A DNA stretch of 64,000 bases, from NCBI GenBank assembly GCA_963762425.1, contig CAVXKY010000013.1, positions 1-64,000 of the forward strand, in the 5' to 3' direction. The DNA is from REEB95 sp963762425. Lineage in GTDB: Bacteria > Pseudomonadota > Alphaproteobacteria > ATCC43930 > CGMCC-115725. The number at the start of each line of letters is the position of its first letter. Positions within the stretch are counted from its first letter, which is position 1. The notes under the pieces are model-generated. The model was not told the origin of the DNA, ran no database searches, and was given only the letters and a program-made list of their open reading frames with translations. Both the position numbers and the translations under genes were made by a program. Below are positions 9,089 to 16,951 of this stretch, piece by piece.

Positions 9089-9103
9089 GTTCTAGTTTAG
9101 TTC
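9089..9103. promoter_or_regulatory. LexA box (GTTC-N7-GTTC)
   Basis: GTTCTAGTTTAGTTC matches the alphaproteobacterial direct-repeat SOS operator exactly and sits 48-62 bp before the lexA start codon. A half-matching GAAC-N7-AAAC lies at 9066-9080. Confidence 0.85.
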
Positions 9104-9230
9104 CAAAGCCTCGTCAAGCGGCTTTATCCACAAGGCCCTGTGGACGCTTTCAGCGACTCAGAGGGAAAAGGCCGAGTCCGAAAGGGGAAGGATTTCAACG
9201 CTTTGGCCGCGCTTGGCGGCGGGGGAGCGC

Positions 9231-10265
9231 CTAATTGGCGTGGAGCGCGCGGCCGAGGAAGGCAAGCGCGTCGGATGTGGAGCGCGCGCGAATGCTCTCG
9301 TCATAGGCCATGGTATAGCCGCGGCTCGATTCCCGGCAGGACTGGAGCAACGCCGGATCGTCGGCTTGCAGCTTGCCGTCGATCAGAAATCCCCGCGCGC
9401 CCGGCATGATCATCAGCGTCGGGCAGGCGCGCGCGCTGCGCGCCTGCGGGTTGTAACGCGGCGCGGAAAAATCCGGGTTGGTCCAGCCGTGGCTTGCATT
9501 GGGATAGACGATCTCGGTCGCCGGCACCGGAAAGCCCGCGCTCGCGGCGTAGTCGCGATAGGCATGCCATTTGGCGAGGGGCATCGCCTCGTCGCGGCCG
9601 GCGAGTAGCATCAGGATCGGCGCGCCGGTATAGGCGTTGGGATAGGCGATGACGCCGAACACGCCGGCCGGGTAATAGGCGACATGCGCGGCGAAGCGCG
9701 GACCGCCGGGCCCCGCCGCGTCGCGCGCGAGGCTCCACGCCGCCAGACGCGCGATCTCGCCGCCAAAGGAGAATCCGACGATGGCGATGCGCTTGGGGTC
9801 GATGCGCGGGTCCCGCGCCAGGAAACGGAGCGCGGCATAGGCGTCGGCCAGGGCCGAGGCCCAGGGCGGCGGATTGGGCGAGGTGGAAAGACCGGAAAGC
9901 CCGCGCGCGGCGAAGCTGTCATAGGTCAGGGTCGCATAGCCCGCCTCGCGCAGCCGCGCCGCCATCCAGCCCTCGTTCTCCTCGCGGTAGCCGCCGATGG
10001 TGTGCACCACGATCACCGCCGGGTAGCGCGCGGTCTTCGCCGCCGGAAAGCCCAAACGCCCGGACACCGTGACCCGCTCGCCCGGCGGCTGCTGGCGGAA
10101 GAATTCGCGGAAGCTGGGATAGCTCGCCGATTCGAACTGCACGGTCTCGACGATCTCGCCCGGCTGCGGCGCGGCCGCGTTCATCGGGGCGGGCGGCGGC
10201 GCCTGCGCCGTCTGCTGGAGGCAGGATGCCAAGCCGAGGCCGAGGGCGACGATCAACCAGCGCAT
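9231..10265 (-). CDS. exported alpha/beta hydrolase, dienelactone hydrolase-like (probable lipoprotein)
   Basis: 344 residues from MRWLIVALGLGLASC, a lipoprotein signal with lipobox LASC. The mature enzyme shows VVVHTIGGY (oxyanion region), the nucleophile elbow GFSFGGE, an acid in AGRDEAMP and the histidine in NASHGWTN. This is the dienelactone-hydrolase-like catalytic set, with serine instead of cysteine as nucleophile. The natural ester substrate is unknown. A 10-residue longer start at 10295 lacks a signal-like beginning. It stands alone between lexA and moeA. Confidence 0.75.
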   Translation of the reverse strand: MRWLIVALGLGLASCLQQTAQAPPPAPMNAAAPQPGEIVETVQFESASYPSFREFFRQQPPGERVTVSGRLGFPAAKTARYPAVIVVHTIGGYREENEGWMAARLREAGYATLTYDSFAARGLSGLSTSPNPPPWASALADAYAALRFLARDPRIDPKRIAIVGFSFGGEIARLAAWSLARDAAGPGGPRFAAHVAYYPAGVFGVIAYPNAYTGAPILMLLAGRDEAMPLAKWHAYRDYAASAGFPVPATEIVYPNASHGWTNPDFSAPRYNPQARSARACPTLMIMPGARGFLIDGKLQADDPALLQSCRESSRGYTMAYDESIRARSTSDALAFLGRALHAN

Positions 10266-10343
10266 GGCGAACCCTCTCCGAGCGGTGAAAAGCATCCCCC
10301 GTGATAGGCCGCGATGACGGGCGCTATCCCCGTTCGCCGGGGA

Positions 10344-11594
10344 CTACAGCGTCTCGGCCTGCGATAGCGGGATGATCTCGACCGCCTCGCCTTTCTTCGC
10401 CGCGGGGGCAAAAGGCGCGCGCACCACCAGGCAATCGGCCTGGGTCAAAAGCGACATCATCGAGCTGTCCTGTTTTTCAAAGGGCGAAGCTTCCAGCACG
10501 CCAGAAGCATCGCGCGTCAACCGGGCGCGGAGATAATCCTGGCGCCGGTCATTGGCGGGAAGATCGGAGGCGAGCCGCGCCTTGGGGTTGGGTGCGTTGG
10601 CACTCGCCAGCCCCATCATCTTTTCGAGCGCCGGCTTGACGAACAGCAGCGCGCAGACCAGCGCCGAAACCGGATTGCCCGGCAGGCCGATCATCGGCGT
10701 GTCGCGGTATGTCCCCACCATCAAGGGCTTGCCCGGGCGCATGGCGACGGTCCAGAAATCGAGGCTCAGACCCGAAGCGCCCAGCGCCGAGCGGATCAAA
10801 TCGTGCTCGCCCACCGAAGCGCCGCCGGTGGTGAGCAGCAGATCGGCGCCGCGCGAGGCCGCGGCGATCTGCTGCAAGGCCTCGCTGTCGTCGGGCGCGA
10901 TCGGCAATTGCACCGCCTCGCCGCCCAGGCTTTCGACATAAGCCGCGAGCGCGATGCCGTTCGAGCTCACGATCTGGTTGGGGCCGATGGGATCGCCGGG
11001 CAGCACCACCTCGTCGCCGGTCGGCAATATCGCCACGCGCGGGCGGCGAGCCACCAGCAGCCAGGGCCGGTTCATCGCCGCCGCCAATCCCAGATCGCGC
11101 GCGTTGAGCCGCTTGCCTGGCTTCAAGCCCAAATCGCCTTCGCGGAAATCGAGCCCGGCCGGGCGGATATAACGCCCGGGCTTGCCCGCTTCTTTCACGA
11201 TCACCCAATCGCCGTCGCGCGCGGTGTCTTCCTGGATGACGATGCAATCGGCGCCGTCGGGCACTGGCGATCCGGTGAAAATCCGCACCGCTTCGCCCGC
11301 TCCGAGTTTCTTGTCATAGGACTGTCCGGCCGGGACGTTGCCCACCACCTTGAGCTTGGCCGGAACGGTTTTGAGATCGGCCGACCGCGCGGCATAGCCG
11401 TCCATCGCCGAGGCCGGGAAAGGCGGCTGGGTGCGCCGCGCCGTCACCTCTTCCGCCAGCGCACGGCCCAGGCCTTGCGCCAGCGCCACCTGTTCCGCGC
11501 CCAAGGGCTTGACGATGGTGAGCAGGCGGTTTCGCGCCTCTTCGACCGAGATCATGCCGCCCGAAGTTTTGGGGGCCTTATCAATATCGTTCAT
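10344..11594 (-). CDS. moeA: molybdopterin molybdenumtransferase
   Basis: Inserts molybdate into adenylated molybdopterin in the last step of Mo-cofactor synthesis. 416 residues from MNDIDKAPK. Family landmarks are FPASAMDGYAARS, RIFTGSPVPDGAD, ILPTGDEVV, TTGGASVGEHD and PGKPLMVG...GLPGNPVSA. A longer frame reaches into the upstream repeat and is not the real start. In relatives moeA directly follows moaC; here the 5.3-kb island separates them, so moeA needs a new promoter or read-through from the island. Confidence 0.95.
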   Translation of the reverse strand: MNDIDKAPKTSGGMISVEEARNRLLTIVKPLGAEQVALAQGLGRALAEEVTARRTQPPFPASAMDGYAARSADLKTVPAKLKVVGNVPAGQSYDKKLGAGEAVRIFTGSPVPDGADCIVIQEDTARDGDWVIVKEAGKPGRYIRPAGLDFREGDLGLKPGKRLNARDLGLAAAMNRPWLLVARRPRVAILPTGDEVVLPGDPIGPNQIVSSNGIALAAYVESLGGEAVQLPIAPDDSEALQQIAAASRGADLLLTTGGASVGEHDLIRSALGASGLSLDFWTVAMRPGKPLMVGTYRDTPMIGLPGNPVSALVCALLFVKPALEKMMGLASANAPNPKARLASDLPANDRRQDYLRARLTRDASGVLEASPFEKQDSSMMSLLTQADCLVVRAPFAPAAKKGEAVEIIPLSQAETL

Positions 11595-11619
11595 GGCGCC
11601 CCCACCCCAACCCTCCCCC

Positions 11620-11739
11620 CTCGAGGGGGGGGTACTAGTTAAGTACTCCAACTGGCAAACTTTTGGCACCAACCTTATTCAGGCTGGCCTGGGGGTGTTC
11701 TCGGCTGGTCTGGAGAGTTGGGCGCGGTCGGGCGGTCAG
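11620..11739. repeat. left inverted-repeat arm of the moaC/moeA island
   Basis: Positions 11631-11709 are the exact reverse complement of 16861-16939 (79 bp), with weaker similarity out to about 11739. The outer edge is a CTCGAG-centred palindrome of C and G tracts next to a CCCCAACCCT motif, similar to palindromic repeats common between alphaproteobacterial genes. The moeA start lies 26 bp outside it. Confidence 0.9.
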
Positions 11740-11753
11740 AGGGTGTTCAAAAA

Positions 11754-11990
11754 TTAGATGTTTTTCGATTGATTGCGGAAACGCTTGGTAATAGCGACAG
11801 CGAGAAACCAAAGCCCCGCACCAATCGCAACTCCAATTATCGCTTCAAAAAATCCCAGAGCTGCCGCAATTCGTATTGAGGTGCCAACATCAGGATCAAA
11901 TGGCGGTCGGAGCAACACTCCGCCAATTTGTTTGGCGCTCATCATGCCTATGACGCAGAAGATTATAAGACCCCAATTTAGCTTTTTCAT
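11754..11990 (-). CDS. small two-helix membrane protein
   Basis: 78 residues from MKKLNWGLIIFCVIGMMSA with GGGAG upstream. Two hydrophobic segments (about 5-22 and 43-66) flank a short polar loop, then a basic tail KRFRNQSKNI. No family recognised. It is the last gene of the minus-strand run and ends within 15 bp of the left repeat arm. A longer start at 12038 would overlap the Sel1 gene and lose the membrane start. Confidence 0.5.
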   Translation of the reverse strand: MKKLNWGLIIFCVIGMMSAKQIGGVLLRPPFDPDVGTSIRIAAALGFFEAIIGVAIGAGLWFLAVAITKRFRNQSKNI

Positions 11991-12034
11991 ATTCGTGCTC
12001 CCTTCCTTCGCGCTCGCACAATGCCGAAAGCAGA

Positions 12035-12964
12035 TCAATCACAGTCCTTGAAGTTGGACTGCTTACAGCGTTTCGCCATTTCCTGCGCCTGTGCGATCTG
12101 AGCGGGAGTCATTTTAGCAACAAGTAGGCTGCGATTATTGGTCACTATCTTTTCAACTTCACCGCTGGATGACGAAGCGGCAAGATCGTACCACATATAC
12201 GCATGAACATAGTCCTGCGTGACGCCTTGTCCGTTTTCGTACATCACTCCGAGACTTTTTTGTGCCACTGCATACCCCTGATCAGCAGCAAGCCGAGTCC
12301 ACTTCACTGCTTCCTGAAAGTCGTGCGGAGTACCTTGTCCAATATAGTACATCATTCCGAGACTAGATTGCGCCTCTGAATAGCCCTGATCAGCAGCAAG
12401 TCGAAACCACTTCACTGCTTCCTGATAGTCCTGCGCGACGCCTTGTCCGTTATGGTACATGACTCCAAGATTGGACTGCGCTCGCGCATCGCCTTTATCA
12501 GAAGCAAGTCGAAACCACTTCACCGCTTCCTGATAGTTCTGCGCAACACCTTGTCCGTGGGCGTACATCGTTCCGATATCGTTTTGCGCCGCCGCTAAAC
12601 CGTGATCAGAAGCAATGAGATACCACTTCATTGCTTCGTCGTAGTTCTGCGCGACACCCTGTCCGTGCGCATACATCGCTCCGATATCGTATTGCGCTAT
12701 TGTAAAGCCCTGATTAGCAGCAAGGAGATACCACTTCACCGCTTCCTGATAGTCCTGCGCAACACCTTGTCCGTGGGCGTACATCGTTCCGATAATGGTT
12801 TGTGCCTTTGCATCGCCCTGATCAGCTAAAGGGCGCCATAGCTTAAGAGCAGTTACATAGTCGCCACGTTCATATGCGGCGGTAGCATCCTCAAAAGGTC
12901 CTGCACTTGCCACCTGCGCAACGCTAAGCATTACGCCGATGATTAATCCGATGAGTATGCGCAT
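12035..12964 (-). CDS. secreted Sel1-repeat (TPR-like) protein
   Basis: 309 residues from MRILIGLIIGVMLSVAQVASA, a cleavable signal peptide ending ASA. About seven 36-residue Sel1 repeats follow, each with a core like A-Q-x-x-[IL]-G-x-M-Y-x-x-G-Q-G-V-x-Q-[DN]-Y. The DNA is correspondingly repetitive with a 108-bp period. Sel1 proteins bind other proteins in envelopes and signalling; the partner is unknown. The C-terminus has a short cysteine-containing tail, MAKRCKQSNFKDCD. The start at 12964 gives the signal peptide; an upstream frame to 13018 is not needed. Confidence 0.8.
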   Translation of the reverse strand: MRILIGLIIGVMLSVAQVASAGPFEDATAAYERGDYVTALKLWRPLADQGDAKAQTIIGTMYAHGQGVAQDYQEAVKWYLLAANQGFTIAQYDIGAMYAHGQGVAQNYDEAMKWYLIASDHGLAAAQNDIGTMYAHGQGVAQNYQEAVKWFRLASDKGDARAQSNLGVMYHNGQGVAQDYQEAVKWFRLAADQGYSEAQSSLGMMYYIGQGTPHDFQEAVKWTRLAADQGYAVAQKSLGVMYENGQGVTQDYVHAYMWYDLAASSSSGEVEKIVTNNRSLLVAKMTPAQIAQAQEMAKRCKQSNFKDCD

Positions 12965-13014
12965 GGTCGTGGTCCCCTGATATGTGCCACTTTTCATATA
13001 CGCGCTTATGTTCC

Positions 13015-13635
13015 TCACCTCTTAGTGATAGAACAGACTTTGTTTGAAGATTTTCTTTCCAACGAGACATACCCTCTTGGCACAGTTGCTATATGATCAG
13101 TCATATCAAGAGTGCCCCACGTGCCATTGCCGCTCTTATAATAACCCTTGCAGTCATAATGGACGCGCATCTCTGAATTGCTGGACGTCATCTGCGTGAT
13201 CATAACTTCATCTCCAGCACGAAAGATGCTGTTGAGATCGATTTTGAGTTGCCCGACCTTATCGACATGAACCGTCTGCCAATTCTCCACATGAGCACTG
13301 TAGGGGTGAGGACTGGCAGGTTTGTTACAGATCATATTGGCGATTTCTTTATTCACACCCGACAAATCATCAAATCCATGTCGAATCTCACCTTCGCTAC
13401 AGTTGTAGCCTACGTTCCCCCTAGAATTGGACGTAACCCTTTCGTTGACAGAAACTTCGTCGGCAGTTGATTGAATACTATCCAGATCGATCGCAATGGT
13501 TCGCATATCATTGCCCATAGCGTCCTTGTCGATACCAACGGTCTGCCAATTTTCTGCTTTAGCAATGCCAACATGAGCAATGCCGACGATGAGTATTGAA
13601 GCAAATAACTTAACCGCCTCTTGCATCGCACTCAT
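13015..13635 (-). CDS. secreted protein with an internal domain duplication
   Basis: 206 residues with a signal peptide (cleavage after GIAKA). The mature part has two copies of one module: ENWQTVGIDKD...IAIDLDSI...DEVSV...SNSRGNVGYNC (about 28-80) and ENWQTVHVDKV...KIDLNSI...DEVMI...SNSEMRVHYDC (about 117-165). The pattern of Trp, DLxSI and a later cysteine resembles surface-adhesin-E-like small exported domains, but that is only a resemblance. It overlaps the position of a longer Sel1 start, so the two are probably co-transcribed. Confidence 0.6.
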   Translation of the reverse strand: MSAMQEAVKLFASILIVGIAHVGIAKAENWQTVGIDKDAMGNDMRTIAIDLDSIQSTADEVSVNERVTSNSRGNVGYNCSEGEIRHGFDDLSGVNKEIANMICNKPASPHPYSAHVENWQTVHVDKVGQLKIDLNSIFRAGDEVMITQMTSSNSEMRVHYDCKGYYKSGNGTWGTLDMTDHIATVPRGYVSLERKSSNKVCSITKR

Positions 13636-13641
13636 TTTGCA

Positions 13642-14067
13642 TCACCCTCGATTAAAGGGATTTAGGTTGTTGAGGTGCTCTTTTGTTAGTTTGGTTTTGC
13701 CCAAGAGGTCTTTACGTATGGCGAGGAATAGGAGACTCAGTAGATCACCTTCCTTGCTAAAATCATGTTTTTTCTTATCCGCATATGTAATCCATGCGTC
13801 ATATGCTTTGATGACATCATCGCTGCCAAAAAGTAGCAATTGATCTCTCGCCAACATTCGGTCTCGGTCCGCGTCCTTTCCTGTGACTTCTTCATCGTGC
13901 ATGACTCCTACCGCGACCTCGGTGAAGTTCCTCAAGAAACTCGTGTATGCCGCGCGTTTTTGTTCCGCGATTTTTAGATTTAATTCCTTGTTCTTTTGAA
14001 GCAAGTAAGGAATCACAGCCCCGAATACGGCTATGAGAGCGACGATGATTTCTTTGTAATCAGCCAT
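13642..14067 (-). CDS. membrane-anchored hypothetical protein
   Basis: 141 residues: a short start MADYKE, one hydrophobic helix (IIVALIAVFGAVIPYLL), then a long charged helical domain (KNKELNLKIAEQKRAAYTSF and onward), probably cytoplasmic. The arrangement recalls small membrane-tethered proteins often found in defence or mobile regions, but I cannot name a family. It ends 6 bp before the duplicated-domain secreted gene, suggesting an operon that continues to the left repeat arm. Confidence 0.55.
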   Translation of the reverse strand: MADYKEIIVALIAVFGAVIPYLLQKNKELNLKIAEQKRAAYTSFLRNFTEVAVGVMHDEEVTGKDADRDRMLARDQLLLFGSDDVIKAYDAWITYADKKKHDFSKEGDLLSLLFLAIRKDLLGKTKLTKEHLNNLNPFNRG

Positions 14068-14216
14068 GGCACATCCCTAATATGAAATATCAAAGACCGT
14101 GCAAACAGATCAGTCGTTCCAGTGTTCGCGTGTTGCCCATATTTCCGGTCGGCGCTGCCGATGATTTTGTTTGTAAAAACTATAATCCTCGATTAGTTCA
14201 GTCCTCTGTTTTGTCA

Positions 14217-14537
14217 TCAAGCCCATGGCGTCAAGGAAACCTCGCAATTCATCAGGAGTTGGTTCGTAACCAAATCCTTTCCGACGATCCGGTGAGAAAA
14301 AATCATTCCATTGTTTCGGTCGCTGCTGCAATCGCTCGTTTCAAATTGTTCAGGCTTGGTTGATCCCGCATTCCTTCCTGTAATCTCTTGGGGGTGAGCG
14401 CGTATCTGAACCGAGGGATCATTGCCATAGCTGTCGTAATTGGTGGGAAGAATCAAGTACGAGCTCGGCTTGGTCTGCCAATCGGCTAATTTCCTCCGAT
14501 GACAACAAATCATTTGACGAGTGCCGCAGCAGAGCAA
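14217..14537 (-). pseudogene. possible remnant with a lipoprotein-like motif
   Basis: A 106-codon frame overlapping other frames in this scrambled region. It contains LPTNYDSYGNDPS (near 14.44 kb), which resembles CPTNCDDYGNHPD of the small lipoprotein at 5113-5271. No signal peptide is in frame, though a hydrophobic stretch (GIAIIGFALL) lies just upstream in another phase. It may be a frameshifted paralogue or chance. The minus-strand frame at 14110-14331 overlaps it, begins with TTG and is equally doubtful. Confidence 0.25.
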
Positions 14538-15460
14538 ACCCGATAATCGCGATGCCGAGCATTTTACCGGATGTTTTCTCGCTATCCATGCCGCGAGCCG
14601 CAGACCGAATGCCTGGCGTCCATAGATCCATTCAACGTTTCGTAAAGTGCAAGTCCAATTCGTAAATCGTTTCGCAGGTCGTTGCGCGCGGCGAACATGA
14701 TTTCCTCTGGACCTGTTGCTACATCGGAAAACGAGTGTGCACGTATCGCTTGCGCCAACGCCTTCAATGTATTTTCAAATTCGTCTCTGATCTTCAATCG
14801 TTGCCAAGGATCGAATGAGTATCGGAAGCGGCTATATCGAGCCCGCTGACAATCGCGGCCTTGTCAAAGGAACACCTATTATCGCGTTCTGGCTCTTCAA
14901 ATAGAGCAAAGTGCCCGCTCGCGGTATCTAAGGCGACGCGCAAGAAACTCTGGAATTCATCACGATCCAAACGGGGCCGCACGCGTGAGAAAATGATATC
15001 AGTATGGTCAGATTCAGATAACCGCTCGGGAAGCGTTGGCAGATTGTCATTCACGGTGCATGAAAGGCGCGATCAATCTGCGAACCCTATCCACCCAAAC
15101 CGCGAGCCTGATCAGGTCGGATTGCCAATATCTTTTATCGACCTGGAACCCCTCCCACCAGAGCATCCGACCGACATAGTCAAACCGGTTCTTTTCTCGA
15201 AACAGACGCACCGCTGCCGCGATCTGCGTGCATGTGCCGCGCGGATAAAGGACAGCACTGCCGTGATAGGCATTTGGGTCTTGCTTCACATAGAGCAATA
15301 GGCCCTCGCGCCGCCAGCGCGCGATCTGGTCACGGCTGACATCTGCTCGGCGAGGCAGGCAGATACCTGCTCCTCGGTCTCCCAAGCTGACTAGTCGTGA
15401 TTGATCCTGTTCACTAAGAGCCCTACGCCAGAAGCCAATTTCCGGAAAACGCGCCCTCAT
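14419..15460 (-). pseudogene. decayed gene, helix-turn-helix-like N-terminus
   Basis: Four short minus-strand frames (15047-15460, 14794-15054, 14582-14797, 14419-14631) overlap one after another, the later ones starting with GTG or TTG. Reading across a one-base shift near 14815 links THS to DPWQRLKIRDEFENTL, and a further shift near 14633 links YETL to MDLWTPG. This gives one plausible soluble protein of roughly 330 residues. The first part (SRDQIARWRREGLL, RLFREKNRFDYVGRMLWW) looks like a helix-turn-helix or MerR-like DNA-binding region. It could instead be an overlapping operon of small genes. Confidence 0.45.
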
Positions 15461-15492
15461 TGTCGCGCTCCCTCTAGCGACGGAGCAAGACG

Positions 15493-15612
15493 ATGAAACG
15501 CCGAGTTCGCGATTTCAGGAAGGAATACGCAAACAGAGTGAAGCGAGGCTTCGCGAAAGGCGACGGCCGCGCCCCTGCGCGGCCTGCCGTGCGGGTGATG
15601 TTCGGAAGCTAA
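15493..15612 (+). CDS. small basic protein (39 aa)
   Basis: Reads MKRRVRDFRKEYANRVKRGF followed by AKGDGRAPARPAVRVMFGS. It is strongly basic and resembles short Arg/Lys-rich RDFRxEYxxR proteins often seen in phage and mobile regions of alphaproteobacteria. It is in the same frame as the helix-turn-helix gene downstream, with a TAA between. No strong ribosome-binding site. Confidence 0.4.
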   Translation: MKRRVRDFRKEYANRVKRGFAKGDGRAPARPAVRVMFGS

Positions 15613-15660
15613 AAACCAGCATCGCCGATCACAGGTGATCCGCGCGAGAGAGCTCTAAAA

Positions 15661-16064
15661 TTGATGAAGGACGGAGCGACGCAGAAGGCAGCTGCCAAAA
15701 AATATAATGTTTCTGTCGAGAAGCTACGCCGCTACGTCAAAGAAAACACGACCGCAAAATTACGTGGAAAAAAGTGGATCATCACAGATCGCCGTCCGGA
15801 GGAAATACGAATTATATCGAGCGGGCGAATATATGGGATTACTGCGCCCTACCGTTTTAAGCGCTCTGTTGGTCAATTCTGGAAAGCGATCAACAAATTT
15901 CTCGATACAAATAACGAGTCCTATTTAAAGCCCCTCCAGGGGAAAGGCATTCGCGATGCAGAGGGAAAATTTCAACCTGGGAAACAGACCCAAATATTTT
16001 GCGCAAATTGGACAGCATCGGCGAACTCCATTTCGTCGATATCTATACTCAGACAGCGCAGTAA
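15661..16064 (+). pseudogene. helix-turn-helix protein, frameshifted near its C-terminus
   Basis: The frame opens with KLMKDGATQKAAAKKYNVSV and EKLRRYVKENT, a helix-turn-helix-like start, then GKKWIITDRRPEEIRIISSG and FLDTNNESYLKPLQGKGI. The uninterrupted frame continues to 16077 with an uncharacteristic tail. Shifting phase near 15975-15978 instead gives TWETDPNILRKLDSIGELHF and VDIYTQTAQ before a TAA at 16062-16064, which looks like the natural acidic end of this kind of protein. Start is TTG 15661 or ATG 15664. Likely a regulator of the island; one indel in the gene or the sequence. Confidence 0.5.
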
Positions 16065-16217
16065 GGGGCGATCATGAACTATACAGAACGCTTTTTTATC
16101 AGGCAGCGCGAAGACCGGAAAAATTAGCGGCGTCAGGGAGTTCGGTACGTTATGTAATATGTAAGAATGAAAATAGAAAAAAAAATGAATAAATAAGAAA
16201 ATAGGAGAGAAAATAAT

Positions 16218-16733
16218 ATGAGTTACCATATTAAAGAAGGGAAAGAGGTTGAGGGGTATATCGAAGGTCACATCGGTTTAGACGCTAAGTTTTCTGTGTT
16301 TCAGGAAGATGACAAAAATGATCTGGCACTCAACTTCCTAAAGGAGTATGCTAGAGATGGTATCCTATCAATTTCTATTAGTACTCTAGAGCGGGTCAAT
16401 GATGGAGTTGAGAAGAGGGGTGGAAGCATAACATTTCAAATCAGCAAAGGCGTAAAGTATCATATAATCAGGGCATTCGTTCCGAAGGCAGACTTTCATT
16501 TCATCGCAGCCATCATTTCTGCTTCAAAGCGACGGACGTATGTCAGTTCAGGGCGGCCTGTGGGTGAAACGCTAGAGTGGCTCATGCCATTTCTGAGAAC
16601 AGAAATAAGGTTCTCTTTGACTTTAGATTTTGATTACGCTCAGAAAGATTTTGAAGAATGGCACAAAAGTATCGACAACAACGGGAACGGTACGAAAGAA
16701 ATAGACGTAACGTATTTTAGTTTTCATTTCTGA
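16218..16733 (+). CDS. hypothetical cytoplasmic protein (171 aa), AT-rich
   Basis: Starts at ATG 16218 after a good AGGAGAG. The 171-residue product is soluble, charged and without signal peptide or membrane helix. Landmarks are GHIGLDAKFSVFQEDDKND near the start and a C-terminus ending IDVTYFSFHF. No family recognised. Its base composition is the most AT-rich of any gene in the window, pointing to transfer. It is preceded by an A-rich stretch (16150-16217) that may hold its promoter and followed by about 100 bp up to the right repeat arm. Confidence 0.55.
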   Translation: MSYHIKEGKEVEGYIEGHIGLDAKFSVFQEDDKNDLALNFLKEYARDGILSISISTLERVNDGVEKRGGSITFQISKGVKYHIIRAFVPKADFHFIAAIISASKRRTYVSSGRPVGETLEWLMPFLRTEIRFSLTLDFDYAQKDFEEWHKSIDNNGNGTKEIDVTYFSFHF

Positions 16734-16831
16734 GCACCTGACAAACTAGACTGTATATTTATAAGAGCAACGGTTAATCAATGACCGCTCTATCCCCGAT
16801 AACGGATATTGGTTGGCGGCAGCAGCACCGC

Positions 16832-16951
16832 TGATCGCCCTACCGCGCCCAACTCTAGGGACCAGCCGAGAACACCCCCAGGCCAGCCTGAATAAGGTTG
16901 GTGCCAAAAGTTTGCCAGTTGGAGTACTTAACTAGTACCCCCCCCCTCGAG
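16832..16951. repeat. right inverted-repeat arm of the moaC/moeA island
   Basis: The 79-bp core 16861-16939 is the perfect reverse complement of 11631-11709; similarity extends to about 16832. The moaC reading frame runs into this arm and stops inside it. Outside the arm the G/C-tract palindrome continues toward moaC. Confidence 0.9.

Larger units (their letters stand above)
11620..16951. mobile_element. 5.3-kb low-GC island bounded by long inverted repeats
   Basis: This segment splits moaC from moeA, normally neighbours in this class. Both ends carry the same roughly 120-bp arm in inverted orientation, and the interior is visibly poorer in GC than the flanks. Inside are five minus-strand reading units and three plus-strand ones, mostly small, secreted or damaged. 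I see no transposase, integrase or recombinase. The outer ends lie in a CTCGAG palindrome, so the island may have inserted in an intergenic palindromic repeat. Confidence 0.6.

Noticed and set aside
12120..12840. Regular ~108-bp repeats that could suggest a CRISPR or minisatellite
   Set aside because: The period is 36 codons and the units translate as Sel1 repeats; spacing and spacers do not fit a CRISPR array.
14110..14331. 73-codon minus-strand frame starting with TTG
   Set aside because: An in-frame stop lies just upstream, no ribosome-binding site is visible, and it overlaps the remnant with the lipoprotein-like motif; too weak to call.
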